Below, in pieces: positions 28,566 to 38,149 of a stretch of DNA of 64,000 nucleotides (its first letter is position 1; each line of letters begins with the position of its first letter). This stretch comes from Rhizobiaceae bacterium (GTDB lineage Bacteria > Pseudomonadota > Alphaproteobacteria > Rhizobiales > Rhizobiaceae): contig JAMLJC010000001.1 in assembly GCA_023953845.1 (NCBI GenBank), positions 4,102,501-4,166,500 on the forward strand, read 5' to 3'. The position numbers and the translations under genes are program-made. The notes under the pieces are model-generated. The model saw only the letters and a list, made by a program, of their open reading frames with translations. It ran no database searches and was not told the DNA's origin.

Positions 28566-29624
28566 ATGGACCAGCATACGAAGCCGTCGCCGCAGGCGAT
28601 CGTGCGGGCGCGTGTCGACAATCCGAAGATACGCGAAAGAGACCTTGCGACGCAGCTCGGCATCTCCGAAGCCGAGCTTGTTGCGGCGCATTGCGGCGAC
28701 GGCGTTTTGCGCATCGAGCCGCGTGTGAACGATCTGCTGGTCGGCCTTGGAGCGGTCGGCGAGGTCATGGCCCTGACGCGCAACGAGAGCGTCGTGCATG
28801 AGAAGATCGGCGTCTACGAGAATGTCGAGCCGGGCGAACACGCCGCGCTCGTGCTCGGCGAGCAGATCGACCTGCGCGTTTTTCCGAAAGCGTGGAAATA
28901 CGGCTTCGCGGTCGAAAAGCGGGACGGCGACGATATCCGTCGCAGTCTGCAATTCTTCGATGCGAGCGGCGAGGCAGTGCATAAGGTTCATCTGCGCGCT
29001 GCCTCGAATCTTTATGCATATCAGAAGCTTGTATCGGAACTTGAAAGTACCGGACAGAGCCGCACGCTGGATGTTGTGCCATTGCCCGGCGAAGACGCCG
29101 GCACGTCGGAGACGTCGGCCAGCGTCGAGGATCTTCGCGATCGCTGGAGCCGGATGACGGATGTCCACCAGTTCTTCGGTATCCTGAAGGCGTTGAAGCT
29201 GAATCGCCGGCAGGCCATGCGCATGGTCGGCAAGGACTACGCATGGTCGATGCCCGTCGATAGCGTCGCTGCCGTGCTCAGCCATGCCGCCCAGCAGGCG
29301 CTGCCGATCATGTGCTTCGTCGGCAATCGCGGCTGCATACAGATCCATTCGGGGCCTGTTCAATCCATCAAGCCGATGGGGCCGTGGATCAACGTCATGG
29401 ACGAGACGTTCCATATGCACCTGCGTACCGACCACATCGCGGAGGTGTGGGGCGTCCGCAAGCCGAACACGGACGGGCACGTCACGTCGGTGGAGGCCTA
29501 TGATGCCGCCGGCAGGCTGATCATCCAGTTCTTCGGCAAGCGCGAGGAAGGTCAGCACGAGCGCGAGGACTGGCGGTTTCTCGTCGAGAATATGCCGCGC
29601 ATCGACTCGCCTGTTGCCGCCTGA
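28566..29624 (+). CDS. hmuS: Heme-degrading / heme-trafficking factor
   Basis: A 352-residue cytoplasmic protein of the HemS/ChuS/HmuS family, made of two similar halves. They show LRVFPKAWKYGFAVEKRDGD with RSLQFFDASGEAVHKVHLR in the first half. In the second half, GPWINVMDETFHMHLRTDHI is followed by RKPNTDGHVTSVEAYDAAGR. It accepts heme from the importer and releases iron or passes heme on. It is tightly spaced between hemP and hmuT in the plus-strand operon. Confidence 0.92.
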   Translation: MDQHTKPSPQAIVRARVDNPKIRERDLATQLGISEAELVAAHCGDGVLRIEPRVNDLLVGLGAVGEVMALTRNESVVHEKIGVYENVEPGEHAALVLGEQIDLRVFPKAWKYGFAVEKRDGDDIRRSLQFFDASGEAVHKVHLRAASNLYAYQKLVSELESTGQSRTLDVVPLPGEDAGTSETSASVEDLRDRWSRMTDVHQFFGILKALKLNRRQAMRMVGKDYAWSMPVDSVAAVLSHAAQQALPIMCFVGNRGCIQIHSGPVQSIKPMGPWINVMDETFHMHLRTDHIAEVWGVRKPNTDGHVTSVEAYDAAGRLIIQFFGKREEGQHEREDWRFLVENMPRIDSPVAA

Positions 29625-29650
29625 CGCGACAGGGCCTAGAAAGTAGAGTT

Positions 29651-30547
29651 ATGTCTGCAAGTTTTTCGATCCGCCGGCTGCGCGGGCTGACGTCCGCCGC
29701 AATGGGCATGCTTGCCACGTTGCTTCCTGCTGCGGCCGATGAAACTCCGGTGCTGCCAGACACATCGCGCGTGGTTTCGATCGGTGGCGCCATCACCGAG
29801 ATCGTCTACGCGCTGGGCGAGGAGAAGATGCTGGTGGGCAGGGATTCGACCAGCGTCTATCCCGAGGCGGCATTCGCGCTTCCCGATGTAGGCTATATGC
29901 GCCAGCTTTCGCCGGAAGGCGTCCTCTCGGTGAACCCGAGCGGAATCCTGGCATTGCAGGGTAGCGGGCCGAAAGAGGCCGTCGACGTGCTCAAGAAGGC
30001 GAGCGTTCCATACGTGGAGATCAGGGAAAGCTACGATCACGCGGGTATCGTCGAACGCATCCGCGCCGTGGGCAAGGCGATCGGCGCCGACGACAAGGCT
30101 GAAACACTGGCCGCACAGGTCGACGGCAAGCTGAAAGAGGCGGAACAGCTTACGGCCGGGGTGAAGGAGCGCAAGCGTGTGCTGTTCATCCTGTCCATGC
30201 AGGGCGGCAAGATACAGGCTGCCGGCGCAGGCACGGCCGCGGATGGCATCATCGAGCTTGCCGGCGGCGTCAACGCCGTGCAGGGCTATCACGGCTACAA
30301 GCAACTCACCGACGAGGCAGCCATCGAGGCGAAGCCCGACGTTATCCTGATGATGACGCGCGGCGGCCAGCACGATGCCGGCGAAGCGGAACTGTTTGCC
30401 CATCCGGCGATCGCGGCAACGCCTGCCGGGCAGGCGAAACGGCTGATCAAAATGGACGGCGCCTATCTGCTCGGCTTCGGGCCGCGCACCGCCGATGCGG
30501 TCAAGGAGGTTGCTGCGGCGCTCTACGGCGATCAGGTTGGAAATTGA
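29651..30547 (+). CDS. hmuT: Heme ABC transporter substrate-binding protein
   Basis: A 298-residue periplasmic protein of the class III (two-domain, helical backbone) binding family. The signal peptide spans about residues 1-29 (GLTSAAMGMLATLLPAAA). SRVVSIGGAITEIVYALGEE opens the N-lobe, and the Tyr in EIRESYDHAG is a candidate heme ligand. The C-lobe includes LAGGVNAVQGYHGYKQL. It delivers heme to HmuUV and lies third in the hmu operon. Confidence 0.92.
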   Translation: MSASFSIRRLRGLTSAAMGMLATLLPAAADETPVLPDTSRVVSIGGAITEIVYALGEEKMLVGRDSTSVYPEAAFALPDVGYMRQLSPEGVLSVNPSGILALQGSGPKEAVDVLKKASVPYVEIRESYDHAGIVERIRAVGKAIGADDKAETLAAQVDGKLKEAEQLTAGVKERKRVLFILSMQGGKIQAAGAGTAADGIIELAGGVNAVQGYHGYKQLTDEAAIEAKPDVILMMTRGGQHDAGEAELFAHPAIAATPAGQAKRLIKMDGAYLLGFGPRTADAVKEVAAALYGDQVGN

Positions 30548-30560
30548 TCGGGCCGGACCC

Positions 30561-31661
30561 ATGGTGCAGCAGATTTCCGCCGCGACTGCAGGCGTGACGC
30601 GCCGCGCTCCGGAAGGGGATCGCTCGTCGCTGGCACGGCTGGTGATGGCCGGCCTTTCCGTATGTCTCGTGGTGACCGCCGTTCTCAGCCTGACCGCCGG
30701 TGCGTCGGATGCGTCCGCGATGGCGGTGCTGGGGCAGTGGATTTTCGGCGGCTCCCCGGACATCGGCATTTCCGCCCGTGACCAGATCATCGTGCAGGAT
30801 ATTCGCCTGCCGCGCATCGTGATGGGCATTCTCGTCGGCGCGGGTCTCGCTGTGTCCGGAGCCGTGATGCAGGGATTGTTCCGTAATCCGCTCGCTGATC
30901 CCGGCCTCGTCGGCGTATCGGCCGGCGCCAGCCTCGGCGCCGTGTCCGTCATCGTGCTCGGCGCAACCATCCTCTCGCCGGCTACGGCGTTGCTGGGCGG
31001 CTACGCGCTGCCGGTTTCGGCCTTCGTCGGCAGCCTGATCGTCACGCTGATCCTCTATCAGGTATCGACACGGCAGGGGCGGACATCCATCGCCACCATG
31101 CTGCTCGCCGGCATAGCGCTCAGCGCGCTGGCCATGGCGCTGACCGGCATTCTCATCTTTGTCGCGGACGACCAGCAGTTGCGTGATCTCACCTTCTGGC
31201 AGCTCGGCTCGCTCGCGGGCTCGACCTGGGCGAAAGTCGGCGCGGCGGCTCCGATCATGCTGGTCGGCATGATCGCCACGCCGTTCATAGCGCGCGGCCT
31301 GAATGCGCTGGCGCTGGGAGAGCCGACGGCCGCGCATCTCGGCATACCGGTGCAACGGCTGAAACACGTGGCTATCGTCGTCGTTTCGGCGGTGGTCGGC
31401 GCCGCCGTCGCCGTCAGCGGCGGCATCGGCTTCGTCGGGATCGTGGTGCCGCATCTTCTGCGACTCGTGATAGGCCCGGACAACCGGTATCTGCTGCCGG
31501 CATCGGCGCTTCTGGGCGGCATTCTCCTCTTGATCGCCGATGCGGCGAGCCGCACCATCGTCGCCCCGGCCGAACTGCCGATCGGCATCGTCACGGCGGC
31601 GGCCGGCGCGCCGTTCTTCCTGTGGATACTGCTGCGCCGGCGCGGCGTGGTCGATCTGTGA
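30561..31661 (+). CDS. hmuU: Heme ABC transporter permease
   Basis: A 366-residue FecCD-family inner-membrane permease with about ten helices. Typical segments are RLPRIVMGILVGAGLAVSGA, MQGLFRNPLADPGLVGVSAG, and GIGFVGIVVPHLLRLVIGPD, where the coupling helix contacts HmuV. ATG 30561 is chosen, 13 bases after the hmuT stop; its Shine-Dalgarno is weak, and a TTG at 30538 overlapping hmuT is the alternative. Confidence 0.92.
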   Translation: MVQQISAATAGVTRRAPEGDRSSLARLVMAGLSVCLVVTAVLSLTAGASDASAMAVLGQWIFGGSPDIGISARDQIIVQDIRLPRIVMGILVGAGLAVSGAVMQGLFRNPLADPGLVGVSAGASLGAVSVIVLGATILSPATALLGGYALPVSAFVGSLIVTLILYQVSTRQGRTSIATMLLAGIALSALAMALTGILIFVADDQQLRDLTFWQLGSLAGSTWAKVGAAAPIMLVGMIATPFIARGLNALALGEPTAAHLGIPVQRLKHVAIVVVSAVVGAAVAVSGGIGFVGIVVPHLLRLVIGPDNRYLLPASALLGGILLLIADAASRTIVAPAELPIGIVTAAAGAPFFLWILLRRRGVVDL

Positions 31662-31671
31662 GGCCGGCTCC

Positions 31672-32460
31672 ATGATCGTCGCGGAAAGAGTCTCCATCTC
31701 CTTCGGCCGCAAGCGCATCGTCTCCGGCGTCGACTTCGAGGCGCATCCGGGCGAGGTGTCCGCAATCGTCGGTCCGAACGGCTCCGGCAAGACCACCTTC
31801 CTCAAGGCGCTTTCGGGAGACGCGGGCTATGGGGGACGGATCTCGATCAACGGCCGCGAGCTCAGGTCGATGAAGGCCTGGGAAGCGGCGGCGATGCGCG
31901 CCGTGCTGCCGCAGCAGGCGATGATGGCCTTCCCGTTCACGGTGCGCGAGGTGGTCAAGCTTGGTCTGACAGGTGGCCGGTCCGGTGCTCCGGCCGGGGA
32001 AAACGAGCGGCTGCCGGAGCGCGCTCTGGCCCGCGTCGATCTCGAGGGGTTCGCCGGCCGCTACTATCAGGAACTCTCCGGCGGCGAGCAGCAGCGGGTG
32101 CAACTGGCGCGCGTCCTCTGCCAGGTCTGGACGCCGGTGCTGGACGGGAACCCGCGCTATCTCCTGCTTGATGAGCCGGTGTCGAGCCTGGACATCAGGC
32201 ATCAGCTCATCATCATGGATATTGCGCGCGATTTCGCCCGCAGCGGCGGCGGCGTGATCGCCATCCTGCACGATCTCAATCTCACTGCGATGTATGCCGA
32301 CCGGGTCTACGTGATGCAGCGCGGCAGTCTCGCGGCCGCGGGCTCGCCGCGCGCCGTGCTGAGCGACGAGGTCATTGCGCGAGTGTTCGAGTGTCCGCTG
32401 AGGGTAGGGGCCTTGCCGGCAGGAGACATGCCCTTCGTGCTGCCGCAGTCCGTCGCCTGA
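31672..32460 (+). CDS. hmuV: Heme ABC transporter ATP-binding protein
   Basis: A 262-residue ABC ATPase. Walker A is GPNGSGKT at about 37-44, the signature is LSGGEQQRVQLAR, Walker B is YLLLDEPVSSLD, and the switch His is in AILHDLN. ATG 31672 (MIVAERV) is the family start, 10 bases after the hmuU stop. It energises heme import and is the last gene of the hmu operon. It ends 4 bases before the stop of the convergent kdgF-like gene. Confidence 0.93.
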   Translation: MIVAERVSISFGRKRIVSGVDFEAHPGEVSAIVGPNGSGKTTFLKALSGDAGYGGRISINGRELRSMKAWEAAAMRAVLPQQAMMAFPFTVREVVKLGLTGGRSGAPAGENERLPERALARVDLEGFAGRYYQELSGGEQQRVQLARVLCQVWTPVLDGNPRYLLLDEPVSSLDIRHQLIIMDIARDFARSGGGVIAILHDLNLTAMYADRVYVMQRGSLAAAGSPRAVLSDEVIARVFECPLRVGALPAGDMPFVLPQSVA

Positions 32461-32464
32461 GCGA

Positions 32465-32797
32465 TCAGAGGAAGTCGGCGCGATGCGGTGTGAAGGCGTC
32501 GATCAGCCGCCCCGCTTCGAGCGCCTTTACCCCGTGAACGAGGTTTGACGGGACGATGTAGGCCCCGCCGGCTGCGACGGTCTGCGTCCTGCCGTCGATC
32601 GTCACCTCGAACACACCTTCGACCACATAGCTCGCCTGCACGTGCGGATGGGAATGCAGCCAGCCTTCGCCGCCCTTTTCGAAGGCGAACTCGACCATCA
32701 TCAGTTCGTCCGTATGCAGGACGACGCGGCGGCGGTTGCCGTCCGGCGTCGCCGTCCATTCGCCCGTGCCGTCCGAGAACAATGTGATGTCCGTCAT
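32465..32797 (-). CDS. kdgF: KdgF-like cupin (unsaturated uronate linearisation)
   Basis: A 110-residue single cupin. The metal site is in GWLHSHPHVQASYVVEGVFE (three His plus Gln), and the second motif is VPSNLVHGVKALEAG. This pattern matches KdgF, which converts 4,5-unsaturated galacturonate or guluronate into the linear keto form DKI. Its position after kduI and kduD in a uronate operon supports the call. ATG 32797 (MTDITLF) is preferred over an in-frame ATG at 32860. It is the last gene of the operon. Confidence 0.82.
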   Translation of the reverse strand: MTDITLFSDGTGEWTATPDGNRRRVVLHTDELMMVEFAFEKGGEGWLHSHPHVQASYVVEGVFEVTIDGRTQTVAAGGAYIVPSNLVHGVKALEAGRLIDAFTPHRADFL

Positions 32798-32810
32798 GCA
32801 GAAAGGCTCC

Positions 32811-33569
32811 TCATCTTGCCAGCCAGCCGCCGTCGACGGCGAGTACGGTACCGTGCACATAGGTGGACGCCGGCGAGAGCAGGAACACCGCCGCGTCGCC
32901 TATGTCGCTCGGGCGGCCCCAGCGGCCTGCGGGAATCCGGGCGAGAATGGCCGCGTTGCGGTCCGGGTCGGCGCGCAACGCCTCGGTGTTGTTGGTCTTG
33001 ATATAACCCGGCGCGATTGCGTTGACGTTGATTCCTTTGGCTGCCCATTCGCAGGCGAGCAACCTGGTGATGCCGACCACGCCGTGTTTGGAAGCGGTAT
33101 AGGAGGCAACGCGTATCCCGCCCTGAAAGGAGAGCATCGACGCGATGTTGACGATGCGACCCGCGCGGCCCGCCGCGAGCAGGTGCCGGCCGAAGGACTG
33201 GCAGAGGAAGAACGTCGTCTTGAGGTTGGTGTCGACCACGTCGTCCCAATTCTCTTCCGAGAATTCGACGGCATCCTGCCGCCGGATGATGCCGGCATTG
33301 TTCACGAGGCCGTCGAGGGGCGCCTTCTTCCAGACTGCTTCGAACATCGTCTGCGCGGCGGCGTGATCCGACAGGTCGCAGGCTACTGGCTCGAACGCGG
33401 CGCCGATCTCGCGCATCAAGCCGGCGGTTTCTTCCATCGAGGATCGGCCGACACCGGTCACGCTTGCTCCAGCGCGCCCGGCCGCGAGACAAATCCCTTG
33501 GCCGATGCCGGTGTTGGCTCCGGTCACCAGGATGCGCTTGCCTTCAAGGCTGAACGGAGACGGCTTCAT
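32811..33569 (-). CDS. kduD: 2-dehydro-3-deoxy-D-gluconate 5-dehydrogenase (SDR)
   Basis: A 252-residue short-chain dehydrogenase. The cofactor motif is TGANTGIGQGI at about residues 16-26, NNAG is present, and the catalytic Ser-Tyr-Lys lie in NIASMLSF and ASYTASKHG. VNAIAPGYIKTNNTEALRAD is strongly typical of KduD. It reduces DKII to KDG after KduI. Its start overlaps the kduI stop by 4 bases, indicating coupled translation. Confidence 0.9.
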   Translation of the reverse strand: MKPSPFSLEGKRILVTGANTGIGQGICLAAGRAGASVTGVGRSSMEETAGLMREIGAAFEPVACDLSDHAAAQTMFEAVWKKAPLDGLVNNAGIIRRQDAVEFSEENWDDVVDTNLKTTFFLCQSFGRHLLAAGRAGRIVNIASMLSFQGGIRVASYTASKHGVVGITRLLACEWAAKGINVNAIAPGYIKTNNTEALRADPDRNAAILARIPAGRWGRPSDIGDAAVFLLSPASTYVHGTVLAVDGGWLAR

Positions 33570-34423
33570 CGCAGATCGCCGATCGCCACCGGATCGACGT
33601 CGGTATAATCCACATTGTCGCCGGCCATGGCCCAGATGAAGGCGTAGTTTGAGGTGCCGCAGCCGGAGTGGATCGACCAGCCCGGCGAAAGCACGGCCTC
33701 CTCGTTCTTCATCACCACGTGTCGGGTCTCGTCGGGCTCGCCCATGAAATGGAAAACGCAAGCCGTATCGGGCAGGTCGAAGTAGAGATACGCCTCCATC
33801 CGGCGGTCGTGCACGTGGCAGGGCATGGTGTTCCACACGGAACCGGGCGCGAGTTGCGTCATGCCGACGACGAGCTGGCAGGTTTTCACGCCTTCCGGAT
33901 GGATGAACTGGCAGATGGAGCGCTCGTTCGAGGTTAGCTGGCTGCCGAGATCGAGCCGTTTGGCGTCCCCGATCCTGATCGTTTTCGTCGGATGCCGCGC
34001 ATGGGCCGGCGCGCTGAGAAGATAGAACTTCGCCGGTTCGACGGCGGCGTCCGAGGCAAAGACGACCTCGGCGGTGTCCTTGCCGATATAGATCATATCG
34101 CGCGGCGCCAGCGCATGGATGACGCCGTCGGTCGTGACCGTGCCAGCTCCGCCGATGTTCACCGCGATCATTTCGCGGCGGTCTAGGAAATTCGGCGTTC
34201 CGGTGGGCTTGATCGCCTCAAGCTTCAAGGTCTTCGCGCCGGGCATGGCGCCACCGACGACCATGCGGTCGTAGTGCGTATAGACGAGGTTGATGCTGCC
34301 CGCCTGAAACAGCGCAGGCAGATGGAAATGGCTGCGCAATTCGTCCGTGCCCATGGCCGCGGCCGCCTGCGGATCGATCGCGTAGCGCGATGTGTATTCG
34401 GTGTGGCCGTGCGTTCCGGTCAT
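33566..34423 (-). CDS. kduI: 5-dehydro-4-deoxy-D-glucuronate isomerase
   Basis: A 285-residue zinc cupin enzyme that isomerises DKI to DKII. Features include LVYTHYDRMVVGGAMPGAKT, the metal-site segment WNTMPCHVHDRRMEAYLYFD and the late SIHSGCGTSNYAFIWAMAGD that closes the family. ATG 34423 (MTGTHGHTEY) gives the usual length. It lies between the FadR-type regulator and kduD. Confidence 0.93.
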   Translation of the reverse strand: MTGTHGHTEYTSRYAIDPQAAAAMGTDELRSHFHLPALFQAGSINLVYTHYDRMVVGGAMPGAKTLKLEAIKPTGTPNFLDRREMIAVNIGGAGTVTTDGVIHALAPRDMIYIGKDTAEVVFASDAAVEPAKFYLLSAPAHARHPTKTIRIGDAKRLDLGSQLTSNERSICQFIHPEGVKTCQLVVGMTQLAPGSVWNTMPCHVHDRRMEAYLYFDLPDTACVFHFMGEPDETRHVVMKNEEAVLSPGWSIHSGCGTSNYAFIWAMAGDNVDYTDVDPVAIGDLR

Positions 34424-34436
34424 TGGTCTTCTCTTT

Positions 34437-35222
34437 TCAGGTTTGGGAATTGCGCAGCCGGGGCATGGCGGAAAGATATTCCTCGTAGCGGCCGTCGAGA
34501 CGCTCGCGGTAGCGCTGCTGGCTGGCGCCAAGATGCGCGCGCATGCCGGCGCGCGCCGCGTCGGCGTCGCCTCGCAGGATGGCGCGCATTATCACGAGAT
34601 GTTCCCGCTGCAGCCCTTCCTGATACTCTCGGGTCAGCACGCTGTCCGTGCCCCATGGCGAGGTGACGTCGCAGGGGATCGTGCGGCTGCCCAGCGCATC
34701 AAGCACATCGACGTAGAACGGGTTGTTGGTGGCGGCCGCGATGGCGCGATGGAAGGCGAAATCGGTCTTGCCGGTCGGCTTGCCGAGGCCGAGCAGCCGT
34801 TCGAACTCGAAGAACGCTTCCTGGATCGTCGCTTCCTGCGCGCTGTTGCGGCGCAGCGCCGCGAGGCCCGCGCTCTCGATCTCGATGCCCATGCGGACTT
34901 CGAGAACATTGAGCGCGTTGGAAATGCTCATGCCGCTGCTGCCGGCGCTGATCGCGGCGAACGCCTGTGTCGGCCGTTCATTGACGAAGACGCCCGCGCC
35001 TTGCCGGGGCTCGACCAGTCCGTCGGCGGCGAGAGTGGCGATCGCCTCGCGTATCACCGTGCGGGAGACGCCGAAGGTCTCGGTCAGCTGGCTCTCGGTA
35101 GGCAATTTCTGGCCTGATGGAATCTGCCCCCGGAGAATCTGGTCGCGCAATGCCGCAACCACGCGCTCGGAGAGCTTGGGCCGTCTTTCGGTTCTGATGT
35201 CGGTCGAATCGCTGGGTGCCAT
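34437..35222 (-). CDS. FadR-subfamily GntR regulator
   Basis: A 261-residue regulator. The N-terminal winged helix reads KLSERVVAALRDQILRGQIP then GQKLPTESQLTETFGVSRTV, closing with LVEPRQGAGVFV. The C-terminal FCD domain carries metal-site His residues such as FHRAI and HLVIMRAIL. It likely senses a uronate or KDG and controls this operon. The inverted sites at 39618-39648 are the best binding candidate. ATG 35222 lies 8 bases past the dctM stop. Confidence 0.9.
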   Translation of the reverse strand: MAPSDSTDIRTERRPKLSERVVAALRDQILRGQIPSGQKLPTESQLTETFGVSRTVIREAIATLAADGLVEPRQGAGVFVNERPTQAFAAISAGSSGMSISNALNVLEVRMGIEIESAGLAALRRNSAQEATIQEAFFEFERLLGLGKPTGKTDFAFHRAIAAATNNPFYVDVLDALGSRTIPCDVTSPWGTDSVLTREYQEGLQREHLVIMRAILRGDADAARAGMRAHLGASQQRYRERLDGRYEEYLSAMPRLRNSQT

Positions 35223-35230
35223 GCCGTCTC

Positions 35231-36514
35231 CTACTTGAAGACGCTCGGCAGCCAAAGCGACAGCGCCGGCACGTAGGTGACAAGCGCGAGCACGACGAGG
35301 CTCGCGCCGTAGAAAGGCCAGATCGAGCGCATCGCCTGCCACACGGTGATCCGGCCGACGGCACAGGCGACGAACTGCACGGCGCCCACTGGCGGCGTGT
35401 TCAGGCCGATGCCCAGATTGAGGATCAGGATCACGCCGAAATGCACAGGATCGATGCCGTAGTGGAGGGCGACCGGCAGGAAGATCGGCGTCGCGATGAT
35501 GATGGTCGGGCCCATATCCATGAAAGTGCCCAGGATCAGCAGAATGAGATTGATCAGGAGCAGCACGATGAGCGGGTTTTCCGACACCGCCCCCATCCAG
35601 GCGATCAGTTGGGCGGGGATGCGCAGGTAAGCCATCAGCCAGGCGAAGGATGCGGCCGTTCCGATGATGAGCAGCACCATGGCCGTCGTGCGCACCGCGC
35701 CGAGCGTGGCGTGGACGAAGGCCGTCCAGTTGAGCTGCCGATAGATCAGCAGCGTCACCAGCAGCGCGTAGATGACCGCGATGCAGGAACTTTCCGTCGC
35801 GGTGAAGACACCGGAGCGGACGCCGCCGAAGATGATCGCGATCAGCAGCAGACCCGGCAGCGAATTGAGGAAGAACCAGCCCACGCGCCGGAAGCCCGGG
35901 AACGGCTCGGTCGGATAGCCCCGCTGGCGGGCGACGATATAGGCCGTCACCATGAGCGACAGGGCGAACAGCAGGCCGGGGATGATGCCGGCCGTGAACA
36001 GATCGGCGATCGATATCTTCCCGCCGGCCGAAATGGAATAGATGATCATATTGTGGGACGGCGGCAGCAGGAGCGCGATGAGGGCCGCCATCGACGTCAC
36101 GTTGACGGCGTAGTCCGCCCCGTAGCCGCGCGCCTTCATCTGCGGGATCATCAACCCGCCGACCGCCGCGGCCTCGGCGACGGCAGAGCCGGAAATGCCG
36201 CCGAAAAGCGTCGAAGCCGCGATATTGACCTGTCCGAGGCCGCCGCGCATGTGGCCGACGAGCGAGCCGGCGAAGTTGACGATACGCTGGGCGATCCCGC
36301 CCCGCACCATCAGGTCACCCGCATAGATGAAGAAAGGAATGGCAAGCAGCGTGAAGACGCTCATGCCTGAGTTCATCTGCTGGAAGATCACCAGCGGCGG
36401 CAGGCCGATGTAGAGGATCGCCGCAAAACTCGCCGCGCCGAGGCAGAAGGCGATCGGCGTGCCGATGAGCATCAGCAGGGTGAAGACACCGAACAGGATG
36501 AGCGAAGCCATCAC
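35231..36514 (-). CDS. dctM: TRAP transporter large permease (DctM)
   Basis: A 427-residue inner-membrane protein with about 12 segments, the ion-coupled transport subunit of a TRAP importer. Typical features are LIGTPIAFCLGAASFAAILY at the N terminus, LFGGISGSAVAEAAAVGGLM near residue 140 and ILNLGIGLNTPPVGAVQFVA near the C terminus. Its start overlaps the dctQ stop by 4 bases. The substrate is probably galacturonate, glucuronate or an oligouronide, from operon context. Confidence 0.92.
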   Translation of the reverse strand: MMASLILFGVFTLLMLIGTPIAFCLGAASFAAILYIGLPPLVIFQQMNSGMSVFTLLAIPFFIYAGDLMVRGGIAQRIVNFAGSLVGHMRGGLGQVNIAASTLFGGISGSAVAEAAAVGGLMIPQMKARGYGADYAVNVTSMAALIALLLPPSHNMIIYSISAGGKISIADLFTAGIIPGLLFALSLMVTAYIVARQRGYPTEPFPGFRRVGWFFLNSLPGLLLIAIIFGGVRSGVFTATESSCIAVIYALLVTLLIYRQLNWTAFVHATLGAVRTTAMVLLIIGTAASFAWLMAYLRIPAQLIAWMGAVSENPLIVLLLINLILLILGTFMDMGPTIIIATPIFLPVALHYGIDPVHFGVILILNLGIGLNTPPVGAVQFVACAVGRITVWQAMRSIWPFYGASLVVLALVTYVPALSLWLPSVFK

Positions 36515-37092
36515 ACTTCCTTCACTTCCGAGAGCGACGGCACGTCCTCCTCATGCGCGTCCATGTCGACGTCGACTCCCGACCACCGCAGCACGATCCG
36601 CTCCAGCGAAAACAGCGTGATCAGCACGCCGCCGGCCGTCAGCGGCAGGTAGCGGAAGGCGCCCGAAATACCGAGCGAAGGCAGCACTTCGTTCCATTGC
36701 AGTCTCATCAGCGAGATGCCGTACCAGATCATGCCGAAGGCGAAGGCGAGCACGACGAGGTCCGAGATGGTGCGCAATATCCGCTTGCTGCCGGGCGGCA
36801 GGACGTAGAGCAGCACGTCGAAGCCGAGATGATAGTTTTCCCGCACGCCGACGGCGGAACCGAGGAAGATGAACCAGCTCATCAGCATGATCGCCGTAAG
36901 CTCGGTCCAGGCGTTGCTGTGGTTGAGCACATAGCGCAGGAATACCTGCCAGAAGACCAGAACGGTCATCACCACCAGGCCGATGCCTGCGATGTAGAGA
37001 GCGCCGTCCGACAGGGCTGCGAGCAGCTTGCCGGCCGCCGTCAGGCGTCGCCGTTCGGGCGGAGCTTCTCCGATGCTGATCGGCTGGGCCAC
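36511..37092 (-). CDS. dctQ: TRAP transporter small permease (DctQ)
   Basis: A 193-residue protein with four membrane segments (first VVMTVLVFWQVFLRYVLNHS, with the DctQ-typical VFLRYV and WTEL). The start is GTG 37092 (VAQPISIG), with GGGAGGA 5 bases upstream. The in-frame ATG at 37149 would reach back to the dctP stop and adds an unlikely leader. It pairs with DctM to form the membrane complex. Confidence 0.88.
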   Translation of the reverse strand: MAQPISIGEAPPERRRLTAAGKLLAALSDGALYIAGIGLVVMTVLVFWQVFLRYVLNHSNAWTELTAIMLMSWFIFLGSAVGVRENYHLGFDVLLYVLPPGSKRILRTISDLVVLAFAFGMIWYGISLMRLQWNEVLPSLGISGAFRYLPLTAGGVLITLFSLERIVLRWSGVDVDMDAHEEDVPSLSEVKEV

Positions 37093-37149
37093 CTTGTCCT
37101 CCCTAAGGAATGAGGGTCCGGGCAGGCGGCCCGGACCCGATCCGCCCAA

Positions 37150-38127
37150 TCATTTCACCGCGCGGATACGCTCGACGAAGGCCTTGAGCTCAGGCGTGTT
37201 CACATATTTTTCGTAGACCGGCGCCATGGCGTCGATGAACGGCTGCTTTTCCGGGGTGTTGATCTGCGAGCCCGCATCCTCGACGATCTTGCGGGAGGCT
37301 GCGACGCGCTCGTCCCAGAGCTGCCACTGCTTCTCCATGGATTCCTTGCCGGCCTGCTTGAAGATCGCCTTATCTTCGTCCGAGAGCTTGTCCCAGGCGG
37401 TCTTGGCCATGACGAACACTTCCGGCACGATGGTGTGCTCATCGAGTGAATAGAACTTGGCGACCTCGAAATGCTTGGCCGATTCGTAGCTGGGGAAGTT
37501 GTTCTCGGCGCCGTCGATGACGCCGGTCTCGATCGAGGAATAGACCTCGCCATACGGCATCGGAGTCGCCGTCGCGCCGAGCGCGGCCACCATGTCCACG
37601 AAAACATCCGACTGGATGACGCGGTATTTCATGCCCTTCAGGTCGTCGACGGTGTTGACCGCCTTCTTGGAATTGTAAAAGGAGCGCGCGCCGCCATCGT
37701 AAAAGGCGATCACCACCACGCCATGCTCGTCAAAGCCCTTGGCGATCTCGTCGCCGATCTCGCCTGCCATCACCTTGCGGGCATGATCGGGCGAGGTGAA
37801 GAGATAGGGCAGGGAAGGGATCTTGGTCAGCGGGACAAGGCTGTTCCAGGGCGCCATGGAGACGCGGTTGAGGTCGATGACACCCGAGCGCACCTGTTCG
37901 ATCGTGTCGGCTTCCTGGCCGAGCTGCGCGGAGTGATAGACCTCGACCGAATACCGGCCGCCGGTGCGCTCCTTCACCAGATCCCCGAAGTACTTGACCG
38001 CCTCGACGGTCGGGTAGCCGTCCGGATGCGTGTCCGACGAGCGCAGCACGGTCTGGGCCGCGGCGGCGCCGGTCATGAGGGCGGCGGCAAGGAGCGTCGC
38101 TCCCGCCAGTTTCGAAAAATGCATCAT
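37150..38127 (-). CDS. dctP: TRAP transporter substrate-binding protein (DctP)
   Basis: A 325-residue periplasmic protein with a clear signal peptide (MMHFSKLAGATLLAAALMTG then AAAAQ). Family features are KERTGGRYSVEVYHSAQLGQ and the carboxylate-binding region GMKYRVIQSDVFVDMVAALG, whose Arg contacts the acid group. GIDGAEN-like GVIDGAENNFPSYESAKHFE follows. It is DctP-type and probably binds a uronate. GGAGGAGATC precedes ATG 38127. It lies 22 bases after uxaC. Confidence 0.92.
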   Translation of the reverse strand: MMHFSKLAGATLLAAALMTGAAAAQTVLRSSDTHPDGYPTVEAVKYFGDLVKERTGGRYSVEVYHSAQLGQEADTIEQVRSGVIDLNRVSMAPWNSLVPLTKIPSLPYLFTSPDHARKVMAGEIGDEIAKGFDEHGVVVIAFYDGGARSFYNSKKAVNTVDDLKGMKYRVIQSDVFVDMVAALGATATPMPYGEVYSSIETGVIDGAENNFPSYESAKHFEVAKFYSLDEHTIVPEVFVMAKTAWDKLSDEDKAIFKQAGKESMEKQWQLWDERVAASRKIVEDAGSQINTPEKQPFIDAMAPVYEKYVNTPELKAFVERIRAVK

Positions 38128-38149
38128 GATCTCCTCCCGGTTGGTTTCG